Of a stretch of DNA of 64,000 nt, positions 24,571 through 33,891 are shown in pieces (position 1 is the stretch's first letter; the number at the start of each line of letters is the position of its first letter). Under the pieces are notes generated by a model. That model was given only the letters and a program-made list of their open reading frames with translations, did not search any database and was not told where the DNA came from. Source of the stretch: an uncultured bacterium (lineage in GTDB: Bacteria > Cyanobacteriota > Vampirovibrionia > Gastranaerophilales > Gastranaerophilaceae); contig CACYUI010000004.1 of the NCBI GenBank assembly GCA_902777605.1, positions 44,062 to 108,061 of the forward strand, written 5' to 3'. The position numbers were made by a program, and so were the translations under genes.

Positions 24571-26324
24571 ACTTTTTGTTTGAAAGCGTGACCTTTTCTA
24601 TCTTCTTCTAAGTTAGGAGTATCAATTTCAAATACATAAGCATCAGCCGGTGCAAGGTTAACCTTTAATTCGTTTTCGTTAACTTGAAATTCGCTTGTAT
24701 CACCGTATTCTGGAACCATATTTACTAATTTCTGTTCTTTTTTAAGTCCCGGAATCTCAATAATACCTGTTACATTTCTGTTTGGATTTTTGTTAGCAAC
24801 AACAAGGATTGTTCTTCCGTTATGATGTCTTGCGTATGTTATTATTTGGTCATTTAAATCTTCACGCTTGTCAAGTTCAATGAAACTGCTATCTCTGTTA
24901 GCAAGTACATCCAAATTTTCTGAGCGCATTTTTAGGCAGCCTTTCATAACTCTTTCTATATCAGGGTGGTCTCCGCCCGGTTTCCTTGAAAGGTTAAAAA
25001 TAGCTAATCTGTATCTATGTTCATCCATTGTATATTTTTCGGTAAAGGTTTCTTCGTTTTCCGTGCCACGATATTTATAATCGTAGTAGTCACCCGATTG
25101 GAAACCGTCTACAAAATATGGGTTACACATTGGAATAGTAGATTGTAAAACTGTTGTAAGTTTACAGAAATTTTCACCGCCATGTATCATTGATGAACTG
25201 TCATCGTGCGTTAGGAATGAACCTATTACACTTTTTCCGGCCGGTAATCTGTGTGACATATCAAGGTTCAATTTAATATAATCATTAAATTCTTGAGCAT
25301 TTTTCCAGTCGTGGAATATGTGGTATTGACCATAATAGTCGTCAAAACCGGCTCTTAACAAATCTTCTGGTCTGTCGTACATCATATTAACTTGAGGAGA
25401 AGCACATTCGTATGTGTAGCTTTCACCAAGCCAGCCAAATTCGGGGTCTTTTGTGTGAGAATATGTAATTAGTTTATCCCAAAACTCAGTAGGTTTTGCC
25501 CTTGCTACATCGGCTCTTATACCGTCTATGCCAAGTTCAATACAGGCATCTACATATTGTTTGTGCATTTCGTATAAAGCAGGGTTTAGAACTCTATGTG
25601 TTTCATCTGCCCATGGCTCAAACATTCTTATATCTGCCCAGCCTTGAGGTGTTTTATCTTCACCGTTTCTTCCAAATGCCATTAATTCAGGTTCTGCTTC
25701 AAATAAGTCTACAGAAGCGCAGCTTGGAAGATCTAACATAACTTTTATATTGCGTTTATGACATTCATCAATAAATGCTTTAAATTGTTCATTTGGAGAT
25801 CGCGGATCATCTTTTTCTATGAGCATTGGATCTATTGCTAAATCACCGTTGTCCTCTATGAATTTAAGAGGTGAGTATAGAGAACCTGCTGTTCCCATTG
25901 CGTTTTTCTTACCTGTTGGATGAATAGGAAGAATATGAATTGTATTAATTCCATCTTCTTTTAACTCATCAAGTCTTGATATTGCGCTTAAGAAGGTTCC
26001 GTTTTTTTCACCTGTACAAAGAGTAACTTTATCATCTCCGTTTACATCTTCTGCCGTAAATGTTCTGGGAACAATGGCAAGCATTACGGACTCATTATTT
26101 TGAATCATTGAACGAAGGTTGTTTTTATATCCCTTAACTCTTGAACTTGGAATATTGTTAACCTTTTTAACAGCAGGTGTATTAATCAGAGCTAAGTTGT
26201 CTAGGTATTTGTTAGTAACTTTTTCATCACCTGTTTTTTGAACATCTTGCTTTACAGGAGTTGTGTATTGTACTCCCGTAGTAGCTCTAAAATTAATTGG
26301 GGATATTTTAGCTATTTGTGTCAT
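24567..26324 (-). CDS. GH13 alpha-amylase-family enzyme with F-motif leader
   Basis: 585 residues. The (beta/alpha)8 GH13 barrel spans about 75-470. The nucleophile is D272 in IDGIRADVA, the acid/base E301 in WLGESYTYE, and the transition-state stabiliser D374 in SFLTHDDSS; all key residues are present. A C-terminal beta domain follows. It has no signal peptide. Residues 1-72 form a separate leader with the recurrent motif (KISPINFRATTG). It overlaps the membrane-protein gene at 26308 by 17 bp and is the last gene of a three-gene run. The protein at 60050 is a paralogue of the catalytic part but has a signal peptide instead of the leader. Confidence 0.85.
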   Translation of the reverse strand: MTQIAKISPINFRATTGVQYTTPVKQDVQKTGDEKVTNKYLDNLALINTPAVKKVNNIPSSRVKGYKNNLRSMIQNNESVMLAIVPRTFTAEDVNGDDKVTLCTGEKNGTFLSAISRLDELKEDGINTIHILPIHPTGKKNAMGTAGSLYSPLKFIEDNGDLAIDPMLIEKDDPRSPNEQFKAFIDECHKRNIKVMLDLPSCASVDLFEAEPELMAFGRNGEDKTPQGWADIRMFEPWADETHRVLNPALYEMHKQYVDACIELGIDGIRADVARAKPTEFWDKLITYSHTKDPEFGWLGESYTYECASPQVNMMYDRPEDLLRAGFDDYYGQYHIFHDWKNAQEFNDYIKLNLDMSHRLPAGKSVIGSFLTHDDSSSMIHGGENFCKLTTVLQSTIPMCNPYFVDGFQSGDYYDYKYRGTENEETFTEKYTMDEHRYRLAIFNLSRKPGGDHPDIERVMKGCLKMRSENLDVLANRDSSFIELDKREDLNDQIITYARHHNGRTILVVANKNPNRNVTGIIEIPGLKKEQKLVNMVPEYGDTSEFQVNENELKVNLAPADAYVFEIDTPNLEEDRKGHAFKQKV

Positions 26325-28848
26325 CGCTCACCTGCTTCTGTATATTGTGCGGATTTTTGATTTTACCAAAAGAAAATTGTGCTAGAAGTGTTACACCAAA
26401 GACTGTTGCACAAATCCCGGATGCTATTCTAAGCCATTTTTGATTTCCAAATCTTCTATCAGCCGCATTTTTTACCATTTCAATCGGGTTTTGACCAACA
26501 AGATTGAATTTAGATAATCTTGTTGTTGATTTCTGAGAATATTCTCTGCTTGTTCCAACCATGTGTTCCGGAGTTTTAAAATCAACACCGTTATTGCCCA
26601 TTACATTTCTAAATCTTTCAATATATGAGCGGAAGTTGTCAAGAATATTTCCTGATTCAATATTATTAACTTTTTCCATTCCGTTTAAAGTTGCTTCATT
26701 TATGTTTCCACCGTAGAGCTTCCACATGATATCTTTATAAAAATCGGGATTATTGATTGTATTTAATTTTAGAGTGTGGTTTGAAGATGTTGCTCCGAGT
26801 AATGTTTCTTTAGCTTTTTCTGCAACTTCTTTTGCGTACCCTTCTGTTGGCATTGCAGTTCTGTAAAAATCCATTGAATGAATAATTCTGTTAAAAGAAT
26901 TTTTAGCACCTTGATATCTGTCTAATATTCTTGAAATTGCTTCTTGTTTAGCTGAACCGTTACCTCTTGAATGTTCTTTTGCGTATTCTAATGTCCATTT
27001 AGGAACATCTTTATCTTTATTTATACCATTCAAGAACTCAAACAAATCTTCTCTGGTTTCTAATGTTGTGCTTAATGTTGAAATATCTTCTTTAACCAGC
27101 ATATCTATTGTTTTTGCAAATTTTTCGTTATCAAGTGCATTTAGGCGTCTTGCTGTATTATTAAAGTTATTTTCTGTCGCTGTAATCAAGTCTTTTATGT
27201 AGGACTGATCTGTAGATTTTCCGTTTAGTTTAATTTCCATATCAGAAATTACTTTTGAAAGCTTTTCTATTGCATTTTGATATTTTACATCGTCTTTTGC
27301 GAGTTCAGTTAATTTCTTATCAAGAATTTCTTTTGTTACTTCAGGAGAAATTCTCATCTGTTTAAGGTCTTTATACTTAATCCCCAATACATCTAAAAGG
27401 GTATTTTCAAATTTTGCATAAGAACGAGCCAAAATTGTTTCAGAAGTAAATTCAAATTTGAAGTTTTGACATTTATCCAGCGCTTTTTCATTTTTCTTAA
27501 ATTCGCCAATAATTTTTGCAAAATCAACAATATTATTTGCAGTATCTTCTGTTACGAGATTGACAGGGTTTTTCTTGAATGATTTGGATATATTATCTAA
27601 TATGTTTCTATTTTGATATGCTTTTAAGTAATCATGGCAATCTGCAGATTCTTTAGCAATTTTTTCTGCATATAATTCTTTCAATTTGCCTTTTAGAATA
27701 TCTATATTTTCAGGAGTGATTTCTCTGCCGTCTGTTGTTAAAGGTTTAAGTATTTCCTGAATTTCATTTTCTGTTGGTATGAATACTCGTTTCAATAACT
27801 CTGTATTTCTGTTATTAGGAATATTATTTTTAATACTCTTTACTATTTCTTCTGCTGTTTTATCTGAGACTGAGAAACCTGCACTTTCAGAACGGAAAAT
27901 TTTAGTAATATCTTCTTTTATGCCTGAGGATAATTCAGAACCGGTATTTTCGGTAATTATATTTATAATATTATCAATTTCAGCTTTAGGTATTTCTTTT
28001 CCTTTGTAGTTAGAAACAATTTTTTCAATTTTCTTGCTTAAACCATTATTTTCTATTTCATCAATAGATAAATTCATATTTTGGGTTTTATTGAGCAAAT
28101 GTTCAATTTCAGAGTTGTTTCTTGAATTTCTTGCTTTTTCAACTGCAGGAGCTATAAGTTTTTCAAGCCCGCAGCAAATGAGAGCTGTCATAACAGGAGT
28201 TGCAAATCCTGCAGTAAGCATCCAAAGTGTATTGTTTTGAGTTGCAACTTTTCTCATTTGTTCTTTAATAATTTCATGACGATTTTTGATATCTCTTGGA
28301 ATTCTCATGCTATCGCCGATTTTATCCAGGTCCTCATCATCAAACTCGCCTCTGTACATATCAAAAGGAATATAATTTGAATCTTGGAATACTGATTTTT
28401 TTCTTCCTTGATCGTCAATATATTCTTTTCCAATATCAAAGCCTTGAACAATTCTTGATGGAGCATTTATTGCAATTTTCGGGTAAAGAGTCATAGCGGT
28501 TAAGAAAGTTCCTAAACCAACATACTCCATAATTCTCATCATTGGATTAGAAGTTCTGGATGCAAGAACTCCTGCTATACCAATACCTCCAAGCTTAAGT
28601 CCTACATCATTAATTCTGCCTAACTGGTGATCGTTAGCGGTTCCTCTGTAACCGTCCCTTACTGCTTTGATATCATAGGCAATGTCTTTTAACCAAAATT
28701 TTGGTACAGAAATAGCTGTATCGTGTACAAGGTGACCCTCAGCAGGCAAAGGTTTAACTAAGCCTTCTGTTTTTATAGGAGGATTTGCATCTCTATAAGT
28801 TTTAGGCTTGTTACCTTCGATATTCGGTTGTACAGGAGTTATTGCCAT
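26308..28848 (-). CDS. Large uncharacterised membrane protein
   Basis: 846 residues. Hydrophobic segments at about 81-97, 107-125 and 206-226, then a nearly 580-residue charged, helical region, and a last hydrophobic helix at about 808-828 (IASGICATVFGVTLLAQFSFG). There is no signal peptide; the first 50 residues are proline-rich. It begins MAITPVQPNIEGNKPKTYR; the GNKPK block is shared with the neighbour at 28850 (VFGNKPKN). One bp separates it from that neighbour and it overlaps the GH13 gene by 17 bp, so the three proteins are probably made together. It does not match a family I recognise. Confidence 0.7.
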   Translation of the reverse strand: MAITPVQPNIEGNKPKTYRDANPPIKTEGLVKPLPAEGHLVHDTAISVPKFWLKDIAYDIKAVRDGYRGTANDHQLGRINDVGLKLGGIGIAGVLASRTSNPMMRIMEYVGLGTFLTAMTLYPKIAINAPSRIVQGFDIGKEYIDDQGRKKSVFQDSNYIPFDMYRGEFDDEDLDKIGDSMRIPRDIKNRHEIIKEQMRKVATQNNTLWMLTAGFATPVMTALICCGLEKLIAPAVEKARNSRNNSEIEHLLNKTQNMNLSIDEIENNGLSKKIEKIVSNYKGKEIPKAEIDNIINIITENTGSELSSGIKEDITKIFRSESAGFSVSDKTAEEIVKSIKNNIPNNRNTELLKRVFIPTENEIQEILKPLTTDGREITPENIDILKGKLKELYAEKIAKESADCHDYLKAYQNRNILDNISKSFKKNPVNLVTEDTANNIVDFAKIIGEFKKNEKALDKCQNFKFEFTSETILARSYAKFENTLLDVLGIKYKDLKQMRISPEVTKEILDKKLTELAKDDVKYQNAIEKLSKVISDMEIKLNGKSTDQSYIKDLITATENNFNNTARRLNALDNEKFAKTIDMLVKEDISTLSTTLETREDLFEFLNGINKDKDVPKWTLEYAKEHSRGNGSAKQEAISRILDRYQGAKNSFNRIIHSMDFYRTAMPTEGYAKEVAEKAKETLLGATSSNHTLKLNTINNPDFYKDIMWKLYGGNINEATLNGMEKVNNIESGNILDNFRSYIERFRNVMGNNGVDFKTPEHMVGTSREYSQKSTTRLSKFNLVGQNPIEMVKNAADRRFGNQKWLRIASGICATVFGVTLLAQFSFGKIKNPHNIQKQVSDDTNS

Positions 28849-28849
28849 T

Positions 28850-29938
28850 CTATATCACCGTACTTTCCTGATTTCTGTCCATCAAGTCTTTATTTGCGAG
28901 TTTGCCCATATGTTTTGCTCTATATATTACATTTGCAACACTTCCGATTGTGAGTGCAGATGTGAATAATAACCAAGCTTTTCCTGCATGCTTCATATAC
29001 CCTTTTGTACCGGGGTTTCCTGTCCACAATGTTTTGCAAGCTTTGCCAAATGTTGTTACAAAAGCTTTTGAGACATCTATTGTGTTATGACCAAAATTAG
29101 ATAACTTATTGCCAACTTTATTAAAGAAACCTTCATTAGGTTTTGGAAAATGTTTTCTTCTGTTTGAAACTGCGTTAAAGAAGTCTGTCCAACATGTTTG
29201 GAGTGCAAGACCAACTCCTACACCGGCCCAAGCATAAGAACATAAGCTTTTTGCTGTTTTTGTTGTCGAAATAATACTTTGTATAATCGGGGTTGTTTCA
29301 GTGACTGAATCATTAAGGTTATCGCCTAAACCAAGTTTTTTTGCAATCTTGTCATAATAAGCAACACCATAGTTAGGATCTTTTGCAATTAAATCTTTTC
29401 TAAAGAACTCTCTACTGTCATAAACTTTTCTTTGCTGATGTTGAGGGAATATTTCAGCGTCAGCACCTGGTTTTGTTGGAAGCGGATAATAAACATTCCT
29501 ATATGGAAGTTCAATATCGACTCCTGTTGCTATGGCAACAGGTCTTGTTACGAGGTCATTAGCTAATGTTTTACCTAAACCGTACATAACAACGCCTAAA
29601 CCCATTTTTTTACCTATATCTGAAGCAAAAACTTTTGATTTTGGAGCTAAATGTTTTGTAAAATTAAAAAGCGCCATAAACATTGCACTACCGGCTAAAT
29701 ATGGCACAATACCCATTGATAGAAATTCATAAAAATCTGAGTTTACATCTCCCTTAAGACCTTTTACAGGATATTCCGTAAATGAGCTTAATGTTTTGTC
29801 ATATTTTTGATTAATTCTCGTGCCAACAGTATTTGGAAGAATCTTTGATTCTTCTTCTTGAATTTCAGGATTAGCCTTGTTTTTAGGCTTGTTTCCAAAA
29901 ACTATGCTGTTGTTTGCAAATCTTACTTCCTTAACCAT
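28850..29938 (-). CDS. Uncharacterised membrane protein with F-motif leader
   Basis: 362 residues, first gene of the three-gene run with the 846-residue protein and GH13. The leader MVKEVRFANNSIVFGNKPK carries the recurrent motif. Weakly hydrophobic helices occur at about 72-93, 110-127, 233-250 and 320-338. Loop residues 140-185 (YRNVYYPLPTKPGADAEIF) are rich in Tyr and Pro. No family assigned. The upstream region holds a perfect inverted repeat and an A-tract like that before other F-motif genes. Confidence 0.7.
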   Translation of the reverse strand: MVKEVRFANNSIVFGNKPKNKANPEIQEEESKILPNTVGTRINQKYDKTLSSFTEYPVKGLKGDVNSDFYEFLSMGIVPYLAGSAMFMALFNFTKHLAPKSKVFASDIGKKMGLGVVMYGLGKTLANDLVTRPVAIATGVDIELPYRNVYYPLPTKPGADAEIFPQHQQRKVYDSREFFRKDLIAKDPNYGVAYYDKIAKKLGLGDNLNDSVTETTPIIQSIISTTKTAKSLCSYAWAGVGVGLALQTCWTDFFNAVSNRRKHFPKPNEGFFNKVGNKLSNFGHNTIDVSKAFVTTFGKACKTLWTGNPGTKGYMKHAGKAWLLFTSALTIGSVANVIYRAKHMGKLANKDLMDRNQESTVI

Positions 29939-30014
29939 ATAAGCCCCAATAGGTATCTATATATTTAAAGTCTGAAAAATATTTTTTTTTGCCTTAAAAA
30001 AAGCATGAAGTTAA

Positions 30015-30031
30015 CATTTTGTTACAAAATG
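30015..30031. promoter_or_regulatory. Inverted repeat CATTTTG-TTA-CAAAATG
   Basis: A perfect 7-bp inverted repeat with a 3-base spacer lies in the 229-bp gap between the divergent genes at 29938 and 30168, 77 bp from the minus start. It is a possible operator. No other gene is seen in the gap. Confidence 0.35.
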
Positions 30032-30119
30032 AGGGTACAAATCTAAATACACCACATATTACCAATTTTAACAACAACAAAGTCGAATTACAACAAGAAA
30101 ATTATGCCTTATAATCCTA

Positions 30120-30148
30120 TTGCACAAATAAAAAAACTATGATAAAAT
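30120..30148 (+). promoter_or_regulatory. Promoter for the small gene at 30168 and ribF
   Basis: TTGCAC (30120-30125), 17-base spacer, TAAAAT (30143-30148), 20 bp before the start codon at 30168. Confidence 0.55.
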
Positions 30149-30167
30149 TCTTGTGAAAGGGGTGGTT

Positions 30168-30401
30168 ATGCTGGTTTCTGCAATAACATTACACAATGCA
30201 AACGGATATAATATGGCAAATAGTGTGCCGGTAAAATCAAAGGATGTGATTGGAGATACCTCATTTAATTCATTAACCCCATTAACAGCAAAGAGAACTA
30301 TGTCACAAGATAAAATGCCTCAAATGTTTGACAATATCAATGAATGGCAGATGTTTTGTCATGAAAGAATTTTAGGCGGAAAGCTGAATATAATCGCTTA
30401 G
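30168..30401 (+). CDS. Small uncharacterised protein upstream of ribF
   Basis: 77 residues from the ATG at 30168, which has AAAGGGG just before it; a GTG 15 bp upstream is less likely. The protein begins MLVSAITLHNANGYNM and is polar; the C-terminal half (MFDNINEWQMFCHERIL) is helical. The N-terminus is weakly like the lineage leaders (hydrophobic start, Asn-rich) but lacks the Phe motif. It is followed by ribF 15 bp later, so the two are probably co-transcribed. No known family. Confidence 0.6.
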   Translation: MLVSAITLHNANGYNMANSVPVKSKDVIGDTSFNSLTPLTAKRTMSQDKMPQMFDNINEWQMFCHERILGGKLNIIA

Positions 30402-30416
30402 TGTATTATTTTTATT

Positions 30417-31256
30417 ATGGTCGGGAGTTTAATTTTAGGTTTTTTTGATGGGGTTCATATTGCTCATAGGGCATTAATAAATTCTGCACTGCAATATTCA
30501 AAATTAGCTACTCTTGTTACATTTAAAGACTCTCCGGCTATATATTTTGGAAAAGAAAAAGAATATATACTATCAAGGGATGAGTCTATAAAAAGAATAA
30601 AATCTCTCGGTGTAAAGAATGTTATTGAGCTGGATTTCCCAAAAATTGCTAACATGCGTGCAAACGATTATATAGAATACTTAAAAAAAGAGTTTTTACC
30701 TGATGCGATTTTTACCGGTTTTAATCATACTTTTGGATTCAATAAAGAAGGAACTCCTGAGTTTTTAGATAAAAATCAAGAGAAATACGGTTACAAATAT
30801 TTTTGTGTAGAACCTCAAAAATATGAAGGTGAAGTTATCAGTTCTTCGCTAATAAAAAAATATTTAAAAAATGGAGAGATTGAAAAATCAAATATTCTTT
30901 TGGGTAGTAGATTTTTTATAGAGGGAACTGTCATAAAAGGTGCTAAAATCGGTAGAAATATAGGTTTTCCAACTGCTAATATAAAGTACCCTGACTCCAT
31001 TGTAAATATTCCTTTTGGTGTGTATAAGGTGTCATGTGAAGGTAAAAATGCCATATTAAATTGGGGTATGCGGCCTACTGTGCACAATATAAAAGAGCCT
31101 ATTGCAGAAGTTCATATTCTTGATTTTGAGGGTGATTTATACGGTAAAAATATAAGAGTGGAAATAATAAAACAAATTCGTTCGGAAAAATGTTTCTCAA
31201 ATTTGGAAGAGTTAAAGCAACAAATAAAAGAGGATATAAGTGCATGTTACGAGTAG
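30417..31256 (+). CDS. ribF: Bifunctional riboflavin kinase / FAD synthetase
   Basis: 279 residues, slightly short (about 310 is usual). The N-terminal adenylyltransferase domain has LGFFDGVHIAHRALI (nucleotide-binding HxGH-like loop) and SSSLIKKYLKNGEIEKSN. The C-terminal kinase domain has GRNIGFPTANIKYP and later VEIIKQIRSEKCF. The enzyme converts riboflavin to FMN and FAD, which would serve the flavoproteins at the left end. The very short start (MVGSLILGFFDG) lacks the first strand of longer relatives. Its end overlaps the formyltransferase start by 13 bp. Confidence 0.9.
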   Translation: MVGSLILGFFDGVHIAHRALINSALQYSKLATLVTFKDSPAIYFGKEKEYILSRDESIKRIKSLGVKNVIELDFPKIANMRANDYIEYLKKEFLPDAIFTGFNHTFGFNKEGTPEFLDKNQEKYGYKYFCVEPQKYEGEVISSSLIKKYLKNGEIEKSNILLGSRFFIEGTVIKGAKIGRNIGFPTANIKYPDSIVNIPFGVYKVSCEGKNAILNWGMRPTVHNIKEPIAEVHILDFEGDLYGKNIRVEIIKQIRSEKCFSNLEELKQQIKEDISACYE

Positions 31257-32197
31257 TTATAATAGGTTATGGAGAAATGTTTACAAATCTCATCGCAGGG
31301 ACTCTTGATGCAAACTGTGAAATTGTTGGTGTTCTCAGAAAAGAGATGGTCAAATATAATCCAATAATCAGATATCTAAAAGATACATTCTTCCCATCAC
31401 TTGATTATAACTATATAAAAAGCTACAACCTTAATGAAATTCATGTATCAGGGGTAAATACAAAAGAATTTAGAAAATCTTTATTAAAATTAAACCCTGA
31501 TATTATTTTGGTGGGTTCTTGGGGAGAAAAAATATCAAAAGAAATTTATGATATCCCCAAAATTGCAACAATAAATGCTCATCCATCACTTCTTCCAAAA
31601 TATAGAGGTCCAAATCCATATTATTGGACAATAAAAAATCAGGAACAAATAAGCGGTGTGTCGTTTCATTTAGTAGATGACGGGTTTGATACAGGCGCAA
31701 TTTTAGCACAAGAAGAAGTAAAAATCTATCCGTCTGATACGGGAAAAACATTAAAAGAGAGGACGGTTTTAACAGCAAGAGGTGTAGTTTGTGAGCTTCT
31801 AAAAGATTTGAGTGAAGATATTATAATTCCGCTTACTCAGGTTGAAGAAAAATCTACATATTATTCTCATCCTGAAGATTTTTATTTGGATTTTTCAAAA
31901 CCTGCGGAAGAAAACTATGCAACAATAAGAGCAATTTATCCTTGGAGTGAGGCATATTTTTATCATAAAGACATATGTTTGTCTGTTTTGCCAAACGGTT
32001 CGGATATACTTGAAAATAATACTAAGTACGACAAATACGGCACAATAACTTCAATAAATTCGGAAAACAAAACTATCGATGTTTTGTGTGCAAACAACAA
32101 GGTTTTGCATATGCATATAGAACATTGTAAAAAATACGACAGACCGTTTACTAGAAATTATATTAAACGCGAAATGCACATTGGAGATATTCTGTAA
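31244..32197 (+). CDS. Formyltransferase, methionyl-tRNA formyltransferase-like
   Basis: 317 residues from the ATG at 31244. The formyltransferase fold has the catalytic triad N111, H113 (INAHPSLLPKYRG) and D149 (VDDGFDTGAIL), which bind 10-formyl-THF. The C-terminal part resembles an Fmt OB domain (YATIRAIYPWSEAYF). In place of the Fmt WRGAAPI loop it has YRGPNPYYW, so it could formylate Met-tRNA or an amino sugar. A longer in-frame start at 31190 lies well inside ribF and is unlikely. It is translationally coupled to ribF and ends 8 bp from the convergent AAA+ gene. Confidence 0.8.
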   Translation: MLRVVIIGYGEMFTNLIAGTLDANCEIVGVLRKEMVKYNPIIRYLKDTFFPSLDYNYIKSYNLNEIHVSGVNTKEFRKSLLKLNPDIILVGSWGEKISKEIYDIPKIATINAHPSLLPKYRGPNPYYWTIKNQEQISGVSFHLVDDGFDTGAILAQEEVKIYPSDTGKTLKERTVLTARGVVCELLKDLSEDIIIPLTQVEEKSTYYSHPEDFYLDFSKPAEENYATIRAIYPWSEAYFYHKDICLSVLPNGSDILENNTKYDKYGTITSINSENKTIDVLCANNKVLHMHIEHCKKYDRPFTRNYIKREMHIGDIL

Positions 32198-32205
32198 AAT
32201 TACAT

Positions 32206-33726
32206 TTATTTTTTAGGTCCAAATCCTATTGGAGTACGAGATGCGTTGTTTTTATATTCTTGTTCTTTTACTTTCTTACTTTGACTTTCTGGTTTTGCAA
32301 TGATTTCCTCGTAGTCCTTAAGTTCTATGTCGCGGGCATGATAGAAATCTATCATTGCTCTTTCCCTTGCTTCATTTGCAAAATCTTCAAGTGCTCTTAT
32401 TGAAAAACTGGCAGTTAAATCGCCAATTCTATCCAAAGCTTTTTCATCAGATGCAAGCTTTTTGCCGTTATCAGTTTCTTCTAATTTCATTTTTATAATG
32501 TCAATTCTGCTCTCTTTATCAGGAAGTCCCGCATAAATTTGGTTTCTTAAACGCCCTTGTAGAGCCGAATCTACATTATCATAATTATTTGTTGCGGCAA
32601 CTACTATAATATTGTGTTTTGGTGCTTCCTGTATTCTTTGAAGCCAAACACCTAGTTCATTCTTTTTGTGTTCATGTGTTCCCGGATTCTTTCTATTACC
32701 GGCAACAGTGTCTATATCATCAATAAACAGAATAGCAGGTTTTTCTTCTGTAGCTTCTGATGCTACATAATCGAACGCAGCACCGATATTCATTTCAGCT
32801 TCATTTACATATATACCACCATAAGAGTCTGTTGACATTTTAAATAGTGGCAAACCTGTTTCTACAGATACTCTTTCTACAAGAGTGGTCTTACCTGTTC
32901 CCGGAGGTCCATAGAATAAAAATCCGTTTGGTCGTGTTATTCCGTAGTGCTCTTCATTATATTTAGCCTGAATAGGATCTTTAAGCGGAATAATCATTTT
33001 TTTCATAAGAGTTTCTTTTAATTCTTTCATTCCGCCGAGCGAAGAAAGTCCCATTTTTTCTTTTTCTGTTAACGGTTCATACTTTCTTACTTTTTCTTTT
33101 CCGAGTTTTATTCTTTCTTGTAATTCGGCACTTTCTTTATTTTGTTCTATTCGTTGTGTTCTTGAAGTTTCATCTGTTTTACTAACTTCTTTATCATCTT
33201 CAACTTGCTCTAACCCCAACATTCCAAGTCCTGCACCGCCCATTGCAGAGCGAATAATCATAAACATTGATGGCGAAATCATGTCTTCAGCGCTTGCGTT
33301 GATATTTTCGTCTATATATTGCTGACCTTCGCCTTCAATATCTTCCATTTCCATATGGTATACCAAATCATTTATCCAATGGTCGTCTTTTTCGGTAAGA
33401 TTTCGTTGTTTAAGATCTTCTTTATATGCCTCAATTTCGTGTGCTTTATATCCCAATTTCGGGAAATGAGCATCAATCATATCAGTAAGTACAACTTTGA
33501 TAGGAAGAAATACTCTAAGTAGCTTATCCAATAGTTGTGGTTTATTTTCAATTTCTGCTGTTTTAACTTTTTGTTCTGTTTGATTAGTCCAATTTACAAG
33601 TGATTTAAATACATCAAAATAAGCTTTATTTTTCTTTGCTGTTGATAAATTTTGCATCAATTGTTTGTTGACCTGAATATTATAGCCAAAATTTGTGTTG
33701 TTAGATTGAATCTTCTGTACTTGCAT
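32206..33726 (-). CDS. AAA+ ATPase with F-motif leader
   Basis: 506 residues. The AAA+ module spans about 235-470: Walker A GPPGTGKT (273-280), Walker B ILFIDDID (332-339), sensor 1 VAATNNYDN (377), Arg finger region GRLRNQI (391-397), then a helical lid. The Walker B acidic pair is D-D where most relatives have D-E, which may slow hydrolysis. The N-terminal 230 residues are a lineage-specific helical domain starting MQVQKIQSNNTNFGYNI, a copy of the recurrent leader. There is no protease domain, so it is an unfoldase or remodelling ATPase of the Cdc48/FtsH-like class. Substrates may carry the same leader (speculation). Confidence 0.82.
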   Translation of the reverse strand: MQVQKIQSNNTNFGYNIQVNKQLMQNLSTAKKNKAYFDVFKSLVNWTNQTEQKVKTAEIENKPQLLDKLLRVFLPIKVVLTDMIDAHFPKLGYKAHEIEAYKEDLKQRNLTEKDDHWINDLVYHMEMEDIEGEGQQYIDENINASAEDMISPSMFMIIRSAMGGAGLGMLGLEQVEDDKEVSKTDETSRTQRIEQNKESAELQERIKLGKEKVRKYEPLTEKEKMGLSSLGGMKELKETLMKKMIIPLKDPIQAKYNEEHYGITRPNGFLFYGPPGTGKTTLVERVSVETGLPLFKMSTDSYGGIYVNEAEMNIGAAFDYVASEATEEKPAILFIDDIDTVAGNRKNPGTHEHKKNELGVWLQRIQEAPKHNIIVVAATNNYDNVDSALQGRLRNQIYAGLPDKESRIDIIKMKLEETDNGKKLASDEKALDRIGDLTASFSIRALEDFANEARERAMIDFYHARDIELKDYEEIIAKPESQSKKVKEQEYKNNASRTPIGFGPKK

Positions 33727-33891
33727 ATATTTCCCCTATTCAAATATATAAAATGAGTCATGCTCTTAATAATCATTTATAACCCCCTAAAAATATTTTT
33801 TGCTAATAAATTTTACAAAGTTTTACATAATTTCTTCAATGTACCCCATTTTGATATAATTAATTGGTAAGGTGAAAATTAGGAAACTATA

